Shown: positions 1-9,980, counted from the first letter of the stretch. The stretch is 64,000 bases of DNA from Chaetoderma sp. LZ-2023a (GCA_034401795.1 CM067371.1:77847333-77911332), one strand, 5' to 3'. The notes: generated from the sequence alone by a model not told the origin. A program made the numbers and translations.

Positions 1-53
1 ACACAGTTCAAATGTTATTAGTTAAATATACAATGGCCATTTCAATAGATCAA

Positions 54-193
54 TTTTAGCCACCATTGTAGATCACAGAATACATATTTTTGAAAATTTA
101 CCACTGGAATGACTGGCACTGTTTAGAGCCAGTCATTCCAGTGTTAAACTGTCAAAAATAGGTATTTTGGTGATCTACAATAGTGGCCAAAAG
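54..193. repeat. Palindromic fold-back repeat, family P2
   Basis: An imperfect inverted repeat with arms of about 65 bp. The outer part reads 'ccattgtagatcac' on the left and its complement 'gtgatctacaatag' on the right. The inner part reads 'ccactggaatgactggc' and 'gccagtcattccagtg'. Related inner arms recur near 15,965-16,015 and 40,355-40,395. There is no coding capacity. It is most likely a small non-autonomous fold-back element. Confidence 0.75.
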
Positions 194-465
194 TGTTAAG
201 TGCTAAAGGTTAATAAACTATGCATAGTTAATATTGTCTATATACACATTAACATTATTTACACAATGTCATAACTAGTGCTTTCAACATGTTTAATAAA
301 GTGCTATATAATTAGATCAATGTGTTGTTTATTTTAAGAAAAAAACATGGGACCCTCATATTTCAGATGAGGACCCCATGGGGACCCCCATATTTTACAG
401 TGGGACCCCAAAATCTGAGTGTGGGGTCCTTGGGACCCCCAAAAATCAGATGTTGTGGGCAACAC
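194..465. other. Noncoding stretch with short internal repeats
   Basis: AT-rich sequence followed at 345-450 by several degenerate copies of a 'ggggaccccca' motif, which makes a small local repeat of about 25-30 bp. I see no gene. Confidence 0.5.
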
Positions 466-1299
466 TGTTGTCATCCTCTCGCTCGACCATGTCTGCTTCT
501 TAATTCTTTCTTATCAAAGTCAAAAAAGGGAGAAGAGCAGTGTGGTCGCTTAACAGCTAAAGCGAGTGGATTGGCCGAGTCTGACATATCCCTCATATAG
601 TAATCCGTGAATGAGGACTCACAGTGCCATCGTGCAACGGCCATGATGTCCTATAATGGAACACCACTGTAAAGGGCGGTCGAGGCGGCTATTCCTCTAA
701 CATCGTGTGCCCTTGCGCATTGCACCTGGTGCCCAGTCGCCATCTCATGAGTAGTCTGAATGCATTCGACTACCCAACGAGAGATAGTATCCATGGATGC
801 GGCGCCATAAGGCTTCTTATGGCAGATCCATAGATGTCTATCGTTCGACCGAAACAAGTCTGTCCGTTTTCTGTACTTAGTCAAAGCACGGACCGGGCAC
901 CGATCAAACCTTGTTAGTTTCGGTATAATGATCGGTTTGCCGGGATATCTAAAAAATTGATTCTTTGACATAAACTCTGCTCTTGGCAGAAGATTGCAGG
1001 AAATGTCAATTTCCCTTTCTCCGAGATCTAACAATACTCACCATTCTGTTACTTCTGATATACAGCTGGCCCTGACAGCGGCTCTAGGATTATAGACTTA
1101 GAAAGCTTTACCGACTCCTGGGAACCGGGTACCCGGCTCCCCACTGCCGAGTACCCGTTTACCATAGAGCTCATATTGTTTGCATAGCCACCAAACAAGA
1201 GAAAACTATGGCTTGCCTCCGTGGGGCTGGGAGGCTGGGTCCGTAACAGAATGGTGAGTATTGTTAGATCTCGGAGAAAGGGAAATTGACATTTCCTGC
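466..1299 (-). mobile_element. DIRS unit A: truncated retrotransposon copy
   Basis: The leftmost of three head-to-tail DIRS units. It starts abruptly near 466 within the sequence that lies downstream of the recombinase in the other units (compare 1,760 and 3,840), so its left inverted repeat is missing. It keeps a recombinase fragment up to 994 and then switches to a 306-bp module, 'tgcagg' to 'cctgca', that also caps unit B. The next unit's terminal repeat 'attctccttcgatc' starts at 1,300. Unit A diverges more from unit C than unit B does, so it is probably the oldest copy. Confidence 0.8.
543..994 (-). pseudogene. DIRS tyrosine recombinase fragment (unit A)
   Basis: Read on the minus strand this is the C-terminal part of a DIRS tyrosine recombinase. 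It retains the H-x-x-R box (AHDVRGIAAS), but a stop codon follows 'YSGVPL' at 651-653, before the catalytic tyrosine. Five residues (DASVW in the other units) are deleted near 905. The 5' end is cut at 994 by the inverted leader module. The remaining C-terminal codons (SDSANPLA-like) can still be recognised at about 580-600. It is clearly inactive. Confidence 0.85.
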
Positions 1300-1300
1300 A
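995..1300. repeat. 306-bp inverted leader cap, copy A
   Basis: A module bounded by inverted repeats of about 57 bp: 'tgcaggaaatgtcaatttcc' inward from the left and its complement at the right, ending 'tgacatttcctgca'. The interior, in plus orientation, matches the 5' leader of the DIRS element, including 'agctttaccgactcctgg' and 'gagtacccgttt'. The leader of unit C lies on the opposite strand, so the module is an inverted piece of leader. A near-identical copy is at 3,072-3,377. Confidence 0.8.
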
Positions 1301-3376
1301 TTCTCCTTCGATCAATACTCACCATTCTGTTACTTCTGATATACACCAGATTTGATCAGTAACCTGGTGGGAAGGGGCAAGCCATACATGCTAATTTTGC
1401 CCCTTGGAGAAAGATTTTAGACTTCAAACTTGACTAACGGAGACCTAAAAGGACCGTCAAGTTTACGGAACCGAATCACATTCGCGTCACAGCTCCCCCC
1501 CCTTTTTCCTCCTAAGAAAAGGGAGAGAACTAACGAACATGTATCTCGCCTGAAAACACCAATATGCCAAGAGGGTTAACTACTCCCTGCATATTGCTTG
1601 TATTAGCCTGGGAATGAGCATGAATATATACGATGAATGAACATGATACATATACATAATACAAAAAACTCTCACTTATTGAATTACCTTATGATAACAG
1701 GACTTCAGACGTACCGCCTACAACCATTCACCGGTTCGGCCATCAGTGACACAATCTGGTTGACATCCTCTCGCTTGACCATGCCTGCTTTAGGTTCTTT
1801 TCTTACCAAAGTGAAAAAAGGGGAAAAGCAGTGTGGTCACTAACTATCGTTTCAAAACAGCTAAAGCGAGTGGATTGGCTGAGTCTGACACATCCCTCAT
1901 ATAGTAATCCGTAAATGAGGACTCACAGTGCCATTGTGCAACGGCCATGATGTCCTCTAGCGGAACACCATTGTAAAGGGCGGTCGAGGCGGCTATTCCT
2001 CTAACATCGTGTGCCCTTACGCCCTGCACCTGGTGCCCAGTCGCCATCTCATGAGTAGTCTGAATGCATTCGACCACCCAACGAGATATAGTATCCATGG
2101 ATGCGGCGCCATAAGGCTTTTTATGGCAGATCCACAGATGTCTATCGTTCGACCGTAACGAGTCAGTCCGTTTCTTGTACTTAGTCAAAGCACGGACCGG
2201 GCACCAGACACTGGCATCACGATCAAACCTGGTTAACTTCGGTATAATGATCGGTTTGCCGGGATATCTCAAAGATTGGTTCTTTGACATAAATTCTGCT
2301 CTTGGCAGAAGATGCAGACCTTCTCCAGAAACAATAAATCGGTTCCTCTCTGCTGAAAGCGCATGGATCTCACTGCGCCTTCTAGCTGAGGAAGCTGCCA
2401 ATAGAAAGACCGCCTTTAGAGTCAAATACTTTAGACTAGCCGAACGCAACGGTTCGAAAGGGTGCTTGGCCAGTACATTAAGCACTAAAGATAGACTCCA
2501 GGCTGGAATGACTACCGGTTGTCTCGGGCGGAGATTGCTCATTCCCTTCAACATCACATTTAACTGGGCCACCTCTGGACTATCCCTGTTGGCTAGACAA
2601 GGGATAACTGATGCCAAAGCTGACTTGTATCCAGCGACTGTGACGGGAGCTAGTCCTGAAAAGAACAGCTCACAGAGAAAGTCTGCTATTTGCTGAATAG
2701 TGGATTGAAAGGTATCAATACCCTTTTCTTCACACCAGTCTGCAAATCTGTTAACCTTGTTGTTATATGACTTGAAGGTTGACCTCCTTCTCGCAGCCGC
2801 GATGAAATCAGCAGCCTGTCGAGAAAAGCCTTCCGACGTGGAACGTTGTTTGACAACATCCACGCAGTCAATTTGAACATTTTGGGACGCTCGTGTAGGA
2901 AGCATCCCTTGGCCTGGGAGATTATGTTCGGAATCTCGGGCAACTGCACAGGATTTTCCACCAGCAGATCCAGAAGATCCGTGAACAACGCCCTGCTCGG
3001 CCAATACGGCGCTATTAGCAGGACCAGACACGGCTCCTCCCTGACCTTCACCAATACCTTCGGAGGAAGAATGCAGGAAATGTCAATTTCCCTTTCTCCG
3101 AGATCTAACAATACTCACCATTCTGTTACTTCTGATATACAGCTGGCCCTGACAGCGGCTCTAGGATTATAGACTTAGAAAGCTTTACCGACTCCTGGGA
3201 ACCGGGTACCCGGCTCCCCACTGCCGAGTACCCGTTTACCATAGAGCTCATATTGTTTGCATAGCCACCAAACAAGAGAAAACTATGGCTTGCCTCCGTG
3301 GGGCTGGGAGGCTGGGTCCGTAACAGAATGGTGAGTATTGTTAGATCTCGGAGAAAGGGAAATTGACATTTCCTGC
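1300..3376 (-). mobile_element. DIRS unit B: 5'-truncated copy with complete recombinase
   Basis: A copy about 2.08 kb long in tandem with unit C; matching positions are offset by 2,077-2,080 bp. It starts with the terminal repeat 'attctccttcgatcaatact' at 1,300, continues through a 3' untranslated part with a C homopolymer (about 1,495-1,505), contains a whole recombinase frame, and breaks in the RT region at 3,071. There it joins the 306-bp inverted leader module. gag and most of RT are absent. The recombinase differs from that of unit C at only a few residues, so the duplication is recent. Confidence 0.85.
1844..3031 (-). CDS. DIRS tyrosine recombinase (unit B)
   Basis: A 395-codon open frame encoding a DIRS-type tyrosine recombinase, the integrase of this retrotransposon class. 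It cuts and joins DNA through a 3'-phosphotyrosine. There is a SAM-like N-terminal region (RRRSTFKSYNNKVNRFADWC, residues 81-100). Catalytic boxes follow: ARRRSEI with Arg at about 218-219, HDVR at 341-344, His368 in QWHCES, and tyrosine 376 or 377 in TDYYMRDV. All expected residues are present, with no stop or frameshift. The first codon is GTG and the true start is uncertain, because in complete elements this frame lies inside the RT frame. The host copy lacks gag and RT. Confidence 0.9.
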   Translation of the reverse strand: MSGPANSAVLAEQGVVHGSSGSAGGKSCAVARDSEHNLPGQGMLPTRASQNVQIDCVDVVKQRSTSEGFSRQAADFIAAARRRSTFKSYNNKVNRFADWCEEKGIDTFQSTIQQIADFLCELFFSGLAPVTVAGYKSALASVIPCLANRDSPEVAQLNVMLKGMSNLRPRQPVVIPAWSLSLVLNVLAKHPFEPLRSASLKYLTLKAVFLLAASSARRRSEIHALSAERNRFIVSGEGLHLLPRAEFMSKNQSLRYPGKPIIIPKLTRFDRDASVWCPVRALTKYKKRTDSLRSNDRHLWICHKKPYGAASMDTISRWVVECIQTTHEMATGHQVQGVRAHDVRGIAASTALYNGVPLEDIMAVAQWHCESSFTDYYMRDVSDSANPLALAVLKR

Positions 3377-3377
3377 A
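3072..3377. repeat. 306-bp inverted leader cap, copy B
   Basis: Same module as at 995-1300, with the same end points 'tgcagg' and 'cctgca' and the same length. Here it joins the RT region of unit B after 'ggaggaaga', a different breakpoint from the recombinase breakpoint in unit A. The next unit's terminal repeat follows immediately. Confidence 0.8.
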
Positions 3378-3421
3378 TTCTCCTTCGATCAATACTCACC
3401 ATTCTGTTACTTCTGATATAC
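3377..3421. repeat. Left terminal inverted repeat of DIRS unit C
   Basis: Reads 'attctccttcgatcaatact' then 'caccattctgttacttctg'. It matches the complement of 9,981-10,025 with one substitution and a small indel. The same end occurs at 1,300 (unit B) and, diverged, at 43,803 (second element). Confidence 0.85.
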
Positions 3422-3923
3422 ACCAGATTTGATCAGTAACCTGGTGGGAAGGGGCAAGCCATAAATGCTAATTTTGCCCCTTGGAGAAAGATTTTAGACT
3501 TCAAACTTGACTAACGGAGACCTAAAAGGACCGTCAAGTTCACGGAACCGAATCACATTCGCGTCACAGCCCCCCCCCCCCCCTTTTTCATCCTAAGAAA
3601 AGGGAGAGAACTAACGAACATGTATCTCGCCTGAAACACCAATATGCCAAGAGGGTTAACTACTCCCTGCATATCGCTTGTATTAGCCTGGGAATGAGCA
3701 TGAATATATAAGATGAATGAACATGATACATATACATAATACAAAAAACTCTCACTTGTTGAATTACCTTATGATAACAGGACTTCAGACGTACCGCCTA
3801 CAACCATACACCGGTTCGGCCATCAGTGACACAATCTGGTTGACATCCTCTCGCTTGACCATGCCTGCTTTAGGTTCTTTTCTTACCAAAGTGAAAAAAG
3901 GGGAAAAGCAGTGTGGTCACTAA
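3422..3923 (-). other. DIRS 3' untranslated region with C homopolymer
   Basis: About 500 bp between the terminal repeat and the recombinase stop. It holds a run of about 16 C at 3,571-3,586 (about 10 C at the matching place in unit B) and a small hairpin 'aaggggcaag ... ttgcccctt' around 3,452-3,484. Short open frames here are repeated in unit B only because the whole region is duplicated. Confidence 0.6.
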
Positions 3924-5111
3924 CTATCGTTTCAAAACAGCTAAAGCGAGTGGATTGGCTGAGTCTGATACATCCCTCATATAGTAATCCGTAAATGAGG
4001 ACTCACAGTGCCATTGTGCAACGGCCATGATGTCCTCTAACGGAACACCATTGTAAAGGGCGGTCGAGGCGGCTATTCCTCTAACATCGTGTGCCCTTAC
4101 GCCCTGCACCTGGTGCCCAGTCGCCATCTCATGAGTAGTCTGAATGCATTCGACCACCCAACGAGAGATAGTATCCATGGATGCGGCGCCATAAGGCTTT
4201 TTATGGCAGATCCACAGATGTCTATCGTTCGACCGTAACGAGTCAGTCCGTTTCTTGTACTTAGTCAAAGCACGGACCAGGCACCAGACACTGGCATCAC
4301 GATCAAACCTGGTTAACTTCGGTATAATGATCGGTTTGCCGGGATATCTCAAAGATTGGTTCTTTGACATAAATTCTGCTCTTGGCAGAAGACGCAGACC
4401 TTCTCCAGAAACAATAAATCGGTTCCTCTCTGCCGAAAGCGCATGGATCTCACTGCGCCTTCTAGCTGAGGAAGCTGCCAATAGAAAGACCGCCTTTAGA
4501 GTCAAATGCTTTAGACTAGCCGAACGCAACGGTTCGAATGGGTGCTTGGCCAGTACATTAAGCACTAAAGATAGACTCCAGGCTGGAATGACTACCGGTT
4601 GTCTCGGGCGGAGATTGCTCATTCCCTTCAACATCACGTTTAACTGGGCCACCTCTGGACTATCCCTGTTGGCTAGACAAGGGATAACTGATGCCAAAGC
4701 TGACTTGTATCCAGCAATTGTGACGGGAGCTAGTCCTGTAAAGAACAGCTCACAGAGAAAGTCTGCTATTTGCTGAATAGTGGATTGAAAGGTATCAATA
4801 CCCTTTTCTTCACACCAGTCTGCAAATCTGTTAACCTTGTTGTTATATGACTTGAAGGTTGACCTCCTTCTCGCAGCCGCGATGAAATCAGCAGCCTGTC
4901 GAGAAAAGCCTTCCGACGTGGAACGTTGTTTGACAACATCCACGCAGTCAATTTGAACATTTCGGGACGCTCGTGTAGGAAGCGTCCCTTGGCCTGGGAG
5001 ATTATGTTCGGAATCTCGGGCAACTGCACAGGATTTTCCACCAGCAGATCTAGAAGATCCGTGAACCACGCCCTGCTCGGCCAATACGGCGCTATTAGCA
5101 GGACCAGACAC
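3924..5111 (-). CDS. DIRS tyrosine recombinase (unit C)
   Basis: The recombinase frame of the near-complete element, 395 codons counted from the point equivalent to the unit B start. Catalytic Arg (ARRRSEI), H-x-x-R (AHDVRG), His (QWHCES) and tandem Tyr (DYYMRD) are all present. The frame is open upstream as far as 6,914, because it happens to be stop-free opposite the RT frame. The upstream part between about 5,110 and 6,520 is therefore not taken as recombinase. The frame overlaps the end of RT-RNase H by about 350 bp, as is usual in DIRS elements, so translation probably depends on internal initiation or a frame change. Confidence 0.9.
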   Translation of the reverse strand: MSGPANSAVLAEQGVVHGSSRSAGGKSCAVARDSEHNLPGQGTLPTRASRNVQIDCVDVVKQRSTSEGFSRQAADFIAAARRRSTFKSYNNKVNRFADWCEEKGIDTFQSTIQQIADFLCELFFTGLAPVTIAGYKSALASVIPCLANRDSPEVAQLNVMLKGMSNLRPRQPVVIPAWSLSLVLNVLAKHPFEPLRSASLKHLTLKAVFLLAASSARRRSEIHALSAERNRFIVSGEGLRLLPRAEFMSKNQSLRYPGKPIIIPKLTRFDRDASVWCLVRALTKYKKRTDSLRSNDRHLWICHKKPYGAASMDTISRWVVECIQTTHEMATGHQVQGVRAHDVRGIAASTALYNGVPLEDIMAVAQWHCESSFTDYYMRDVSDSANPLALAVLKR

Positions 5112-6914
5112 GGTTCCTCCCTGACCTTCACCAATACCTTCGGTAGAAGAATGGTGGGTGGATACGCGTAAGCGTGCATCCCTCTCCAGCTTATCGCCAG
5201 AGCGTCTGTATCGACGGCATTTGGATCTGGAATCGGCGAGACATGTGTCATGATTTGAGCATTTTCCTTTGTGGCGAACAAGTCCACGTTGGGTTTGCCC
5301 CAATGCTCGAAGATCCGTCGTAGAACTGGAGGGTTGAGGGACCATTCTGTTGGCAGGATTCTCTGTCTGCGAGACAAAGCATCCGCCAGAATGTTCAATC
5401 GGCCAGGAATATGAGCTGCTTTCAAAACAACCGAGTAATTCCTGCACCATTGAATCAAGTGCCACACCCTGATGCACAGGGTGGGCGACCTGGTCCCTCC
5501 TTGGCGATTTATATATGATACTACTGTCGAATTGTCCGACCGTATCAATATCACCTTGCCCCTGATCATCGGAAGGAACTCTTCCAACGCCAGTTCCACT
5601 GCCATCATTTCCAACAGATTGATATGCAGCTGACTCTCCGGGAGAGTCCATGTGCCCGAGACCTGGTGTTCTCCCAGGCAGGCACCCCACCCTTCCAGCG
5701 ATGCATCCGTGTAAATGGACAGCTGGGGGTGGGGTAGGTGCAGCGAAACCCCTATTAGGAGATTCTGACGCTGTTTCCACCATAGAAGATGCGATATTAT
5801 CGACTCCAAAACTGGCACCAGTTTTGACAGGGGTTCTGTTCTCTGTTTCCACAGAGACATCAGATACAACTGGATAGGTCTTCGCATTAGAGCAGCGTAC
5901 GGGATAACCTGCTCCATGGAGACCATCATGCCCAGCATCTGAAGGAACCGCCTCACCTGAATGTGGTTTCCCACTCGAAAACTCCTGAGGATGGCTAACA
6001 GAGACACCACTCTGGGCTCTGATGGGTAAACCCTGCCCTCCTCGAGGTCGAATCGCATCCCCAAATAAATGAAATGTTGAGTGGGCGTCAACTCGGATTT
6101 CTCCTCGTTGACTATCCAGCCTAGATCTGAAAGTAACTTCAGAGTCAGAGCAGTATCCACGTTCAACCTGGCTGCCGAGTCTGCCTTGAGCAGCCAGTCG
6201 TCTATGTAGGTGTGTAGCGCCACGTTCTCTTTTCTGAGAAACGCTGTCACCGCAAGGACCACTCTTGTGAAAACCCTCGGAGCTGTCGACAGGCCAAACG
6301 GGAGAACTGTAAACTCCCATACTTGATTCTGAAACGCAAATCTCAGAAACCTGTGCCAACTCCGATTCATCGGAATGTGGAAATATGCATCTTTCAGATC
6401 GATCGATACACACCACATTCCTTTCCTCAATCCCGCCATTACCGACCTTGGCGTTTCCATCTGGAACCGAGGCGTATGGATAAACCAATTTAATGGCCTG
6501 AGATTGAGTATGGGTCTCCATCCCCCCCGTGCTCTTGGGGACAAGGAACATGTTTGAATAGAAGCCTGGAGTGTTCCGGTTTGCTGGTTTTATTGCTCCC
6601 TTCAGAAGCAAACCTGACACTTCCTTTTGAACGGCTTCTAACTTGTCTGGCTCCCTTGGTACGGGTGTCCAGACAGGTGCCAAAGACAGATTTTGTGGCG
6701 GAAAGTCCCACCACTCCGGCATAACCATCCCAGGACCAGACTGTCTGACGTCACACCTCGCCAAGCCTCGACGAAACGCATGAGCCTTCCACCCACCATA
6801 GACGCCTCGACGTCTAACGGGGTTGTCCGGCTCGCAGTCCGCCCCCCCCCCCCCTTTCTTAACGAGAGAGAGTGAGAACCATTTCGTTCTAGGCACGACG
6901 GGTATAACTGGCAC
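4766..6914 (-). pseudogene. DIRS reverse transcriptase-RNase H with one frameshift
   Basis: This is the polymerase of unit C. The N-terminal part, 6,914 to about 6,529, has the typical lead-in GLLLKGAIKP and FYSNMFLVPKS. The frame then changes within a run of seven C (minus-strand G) at 6,522-6,528. The rest, to 4,766, has WRPILNLRPLN, IDLKDAYFHIP, LPFGLSTAPR and the YIDDW active site (residues 113-117 of the downstream frame). RNase H follows with acidic residues in YTDAS (D280), LLEMMAVE (E312), RSDN (D337) and ADALSR (D388). A conserved post-RNase H segment (VDLFATKENAQ) follows. Apart from the homopolymer indel the polymerase is intact, so the break could be a recent mutation or a sequencing error. 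Confidence 0.92.
6842..6855. repeat. C homopolymer at the start of the polymerase frame
   Basis: About 14 C on the plus strand, giving Lys-Lys-Gly-Gly-Gly-Gly near the start of the polymerase frame. The second DIRS copy has a G run at the matching place (46,536-46,548). The run lies downstream of the gag stop, so it is not an obvious gag-pol frameshift site. Confidence 0.7.
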
Positions 6915-6971
6915 CGCTGTTCCTGTCGCACAGGTGCGGTCCAGGCGGATATGAAGGGAGCTTGCGTACCC

Positions 6972-7931
6972 TCAGGTACGCTTCGGCCCCTTCTGTCCGC
7001 CCTTTGAGGCCTTACCCTTACCCTTCCCACCTCTAGGGCGGTCAGGAGCAACATTGGGGAGGGTAGGCGCCTCTACAACCTTCCTGGGTTTCTTCGCCGG
7101 CGGCGGCTCCGAGAACCCAGCCGAAACAGACGTCGCAATAGGCCTGGCTTTCGCCTTGCTCTTATGCTTTTTCTGTTTCTTTGAAGGCTGTCCCGTTAGC
7201 GGCTTGCCCACAGCCCCTAGTGCGTGCGCTTGCCGCACTAGCTCTAGCTGTAGATTTACCACTAACCGATTCTGCGCAATACTGGCGGTGTCCTCTAAGA
7301 TGGCCCGCGCTTGGCCACCAAAGATGCTAGGCCCTGTCAGGGGCGTCCCAAGAAGACGTTCCCTGACTGCCGTAGCCGGACGCATATGGTCAATGACCAT
7401 TTGCCTCCTGGACTTCGTCACACGCGCTTGCACCCTTGCCAATGCGTCCATTGACAGCACCAAGCCGTCATTAACGCACGATAGCGCCACAGGGTGGCTT
7501 GCCCCCGCTTCAGCCCACACCGACTGAAGTAGACGATAGGAGTGATTGACAGCGCTCATCGCTGCCCTCACACCCTCATCGCATAGGGCCAGGACTTCTT
7601 CCTGGTGTACCTGGGCCTTATCCACTAGTGCCGGACCGGGACCAACCGACCCGGAACTCTGGACGCCCAGTACCCATCGGTCATCCTCCGTGACCGACGG
7701 GACTACACCATACCTGTCGTATTCACCCCGCGGAATACGACATCTTGCCCGCACCTCCCTGGAGGCCGCAGGGAGCTGACCCTTGGTCATTAGTTGTTTA
7801 CTATAAATAGCATCCAACAAATCAATGAACCGTGGATCCAGTCCCACTGACTGGATCCGGGCCGCGGGCAAAATCCCCGTCCTAATCGACGCAACCGACG
7901 GACGGGGCGCATCTTCATCGGCCGTGGCCAC
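6972..7931 (-). CDS. DIRS gag-like protein, C-terminal portion
   Basis: An open frame of 319 codons just upstream of the polymerase. It ends with a strongly basic, low-complexity tail (KKQKKHKSKAKA, then Gly/Lys repeats), which suits nucleic-acid binding. Its homology to the second DIRS copy (46,000-46,260) is clear: QARAILEDTA, NLQLELV and QAHALGAV are shared. The second copy lacks about 170 internal residues. No catalytic motif is visible, and the gag assignment rests on position and the basic tail. The ATG at 7,929 may be internal, because related sequence continues upstream in other frames. Confidence 0.7.
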   Translation of the reverse strand: MATADEDAPRPSVASIRTGILPAARIQSVGLDPRFIDLLDAIYSKQLMTKGQLPAASREVRARCRIPRGEYDRYGVVPSVTEDDRWVLGVQSSGSVGPGPALVDKAQVHQEEVLALCDEGVRAAMSAVNHSYRLLQSVWAEAGASHPVALSCVNDGLVLSMDALARVQARVTKSRRQMVIDHMRPATAVRERLLGTPLTGPSIFGGQARAILEDTASIAQNRLVVNLQLELVRQAHALGAVGKPLTGQPSKKQKKHKSKAKARPIATSVSAGFSEPPPAKKPRKVVEAPTLPNVAPDRPRGGKGKGKASKGGQKGPKRT

Positions 7932-7950
7932 GCCAGAGCATCAGACCAAT

Positions 7951-8970
7951 CTACCTCCGAAGAAGATACCCGCCCCCAACCACGTCACCCGTTGACGTGC
8001 TCACGGGTCTGCCAGCCATGGCCTCCCGGCAAGGAGCCACGGCTGACACGCCAGGCACTCCGCTACCACATGGTTCCGCCGCCACCCCATGAAACACTCC
8101 GGTCCATGGGGTAGGTCCGCACGGAAAACCGTACGGACCCGTAACCGTCGCGGAACCATAGCCGGACACGGGCGACAACGGCACCCCATGTCCGGCTGCC
8201 GGACCAGGCGAGATAGGTGAGTACCACGCCTGGATTGGCCTCAGCCGCAGGTGGAGCCGCTGACCTGGCTTGCGCCAAACCAGACAAATGGAGGCCGGTT
8301 CCGTCCAGGACGGAATCAACCTCCATATTCTCCACCTGCGGCTTCACGGGCCGCAGCAACCTCTCCTCCTCGGCCTCATCGTCTTCAGACTCCGAAGAGC
8401 CGTCACTAGACGAATAAACCGTGGAGCCGTCCTGGCGGACGGCTCCCACACCTGAAGGACCGGCCACCGCTACTGGACCACCCGGAGGTGGCCGCAGATA
8501 CAGAACCCGTCTGGCCGAAGCCAGACGGGACCGCCAGGGGGCCGTACGAGACGGCCCCCTCGCTAACCAGTCCAGAATCCTGTCCGAGGACAGGATCCGT
8601 ACCAGGCATGGGGAGAAACTGCCCCCCAACCTTTGGTAGCAGGGACGACACCAGCGTGGGCAGAACGCTATGCAGAAAACCCTGCATAGCCGGACCAAAC
8701 CACGCCGGCGGTGCCATCTCCGCCACCTCCAGCTGGGGATGTGGAGCACCCCCACCGGCCGAACCGGGCGCTCCACGTTTTCCTCTCGGACCGCCTGACC
8801 CCGCGTCAGACCCAGCCAAGTCCTTCCTTTTTGGGCAAGGAACGTAACCATCGTTTCGACAGACCACACTGCACAAACATTACACCTATGATCTATATTA
8901 CACAGGGCACACCTAAAACAGACATGGTCATTGAACATTACACGGACAAACTTATGGCAGTCGTCCCATG
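7951..8970 (-). pseudogene. DIRS gag-like protein, N-terminal portion, frame-broken
   Basis: The upstream part of gag, readable only by changing frame at least twice. It starts with a cysteine-rich segment (CFRCALC, HRCNVCAVW) near 8,850-8,920 that probably binds zinc. A conserved stretch follows (KDLAGSDAGSGG, FLHSVLPTLVSSL), then an acidic segment (ESEDDEAEEERLLRP) and a Gly/Pro-rich stretch (SPISPGPAAG). Each piece is conserved in the plus-strand DIRS copy at 44,893-45,850, and this conservation shows which frame is real. One break lies in an A run near 8,822-8,828. Confidence 0.7.
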
Positions 8971-9980
8971 ATGGCGGGGCTGGCTTGGCCTATAAAATAA
9001 GCACAAACCTACAATAAACAAGCGGAACGAGACACGGATGGAAGGCAGACAATTAATTTTCAAATATTTTGACTCATAAATTAACCGTAACCTCCCCGCA
9101 CCCCACCCCGCCACGTTACAACAACGATCGCATTGATTATGACGACAAGTACGCGGCGGGCACAACACACCCATAATAGATCCTACAGGATGTGTAACGG
9201 CTCCAGGAATCATATCGCCTAGCATACGGGGTATATTTACCAATCAATATAAATTATACTCCTAGCGAAGGCCAAAACGATATGTGAAGAAACAACAAAA
9301 TGTAAACAAACTTCTGTAGCACACGGTAAAACCGCAGACCACACATCTAATCAAGAATTTTGAAACCACTGATCATTGCAAACCGATCGTGATAACATGC
9401 AAAACTTACCTAGAATCAGATGCGCGAATTAATGAAACATTTTCTTCACATAAACATCCGAGTAACACGGGTGTGACGTCACACGCTCGGATCTTACGGA
9501 GAACGTCAGACGATTTTTGTGTTAAAAAACACCGTCAACCAATACCTAATTTCATATCTGCTGATTGCCTGTTGGGGTTTAAAGGAAGGCGATCATCTGG
9601 CATATTTCGTTGTTAACACACGTCCCAGACTTTAGGGTTAGAAATTGGAACATGCGACACAGACGAAATTTTGAAGACCTAAATCTTTTTACCTATGGAA
9701 TAACATGGAAATATACAACCTGGTTATCATCGGCAGCATCCATGGTAATCCAATATATCCTTAGAGAGCGCACAAAGCTATCACAATTTACACAGAAAAA
9801 AGACTTAAATAATCTCAAGACTTCCAACTGCAAAAAAGCATGTATGTCTCTTGTTGCTATGCAAACAAGAATGAGCTTCATGGCAAACGGGTACTCTGCA
9901 GTTGGGAGCCGAGTACCTGGTTCCAGGAGTCGGTAAAGCTTATTAAGTCTATAGTCCTAGGGCCCAGCTATCCAGGCTAG
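8971..9980 (-). promoter_or_regulatory. DIRS 5' leader
   Basis: About 1 kb of noncoding leader between gag and the right terminal repeat. The outer 170 bp (complement of about 9,860-9,980) contain 'agctttaccgactcctgg' and 'gagtacccgttt', the same sequence that is inverted in the 306-bp caps. The second copy has the same leader at 43,803-44,890. It presumably carries the promoter, but no specific box could be assigned. Confidence 0.55.

Noticed and set aside
5112..6520. The upstream two thirds of a 996-codon frame continuous with the recombinase
   Set aside because: Between 6,520 and about 5,110 it is the wrong frame of RT-RNase H; the RT motifs are in another frame. It is stop-free by chance or constraint, not a separate domain.
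6842..6855. Programmed frameshift site between gag and polymerase
   Set aside because: The homopolymer lies downstream of the gag stop and inside the polymerase frame, so a slip there would not join the two.
7054..8847. Plus-strand frames opposite gag
   Set aside because: Only the minus-strand reading is conserved with the second DIRS copy.
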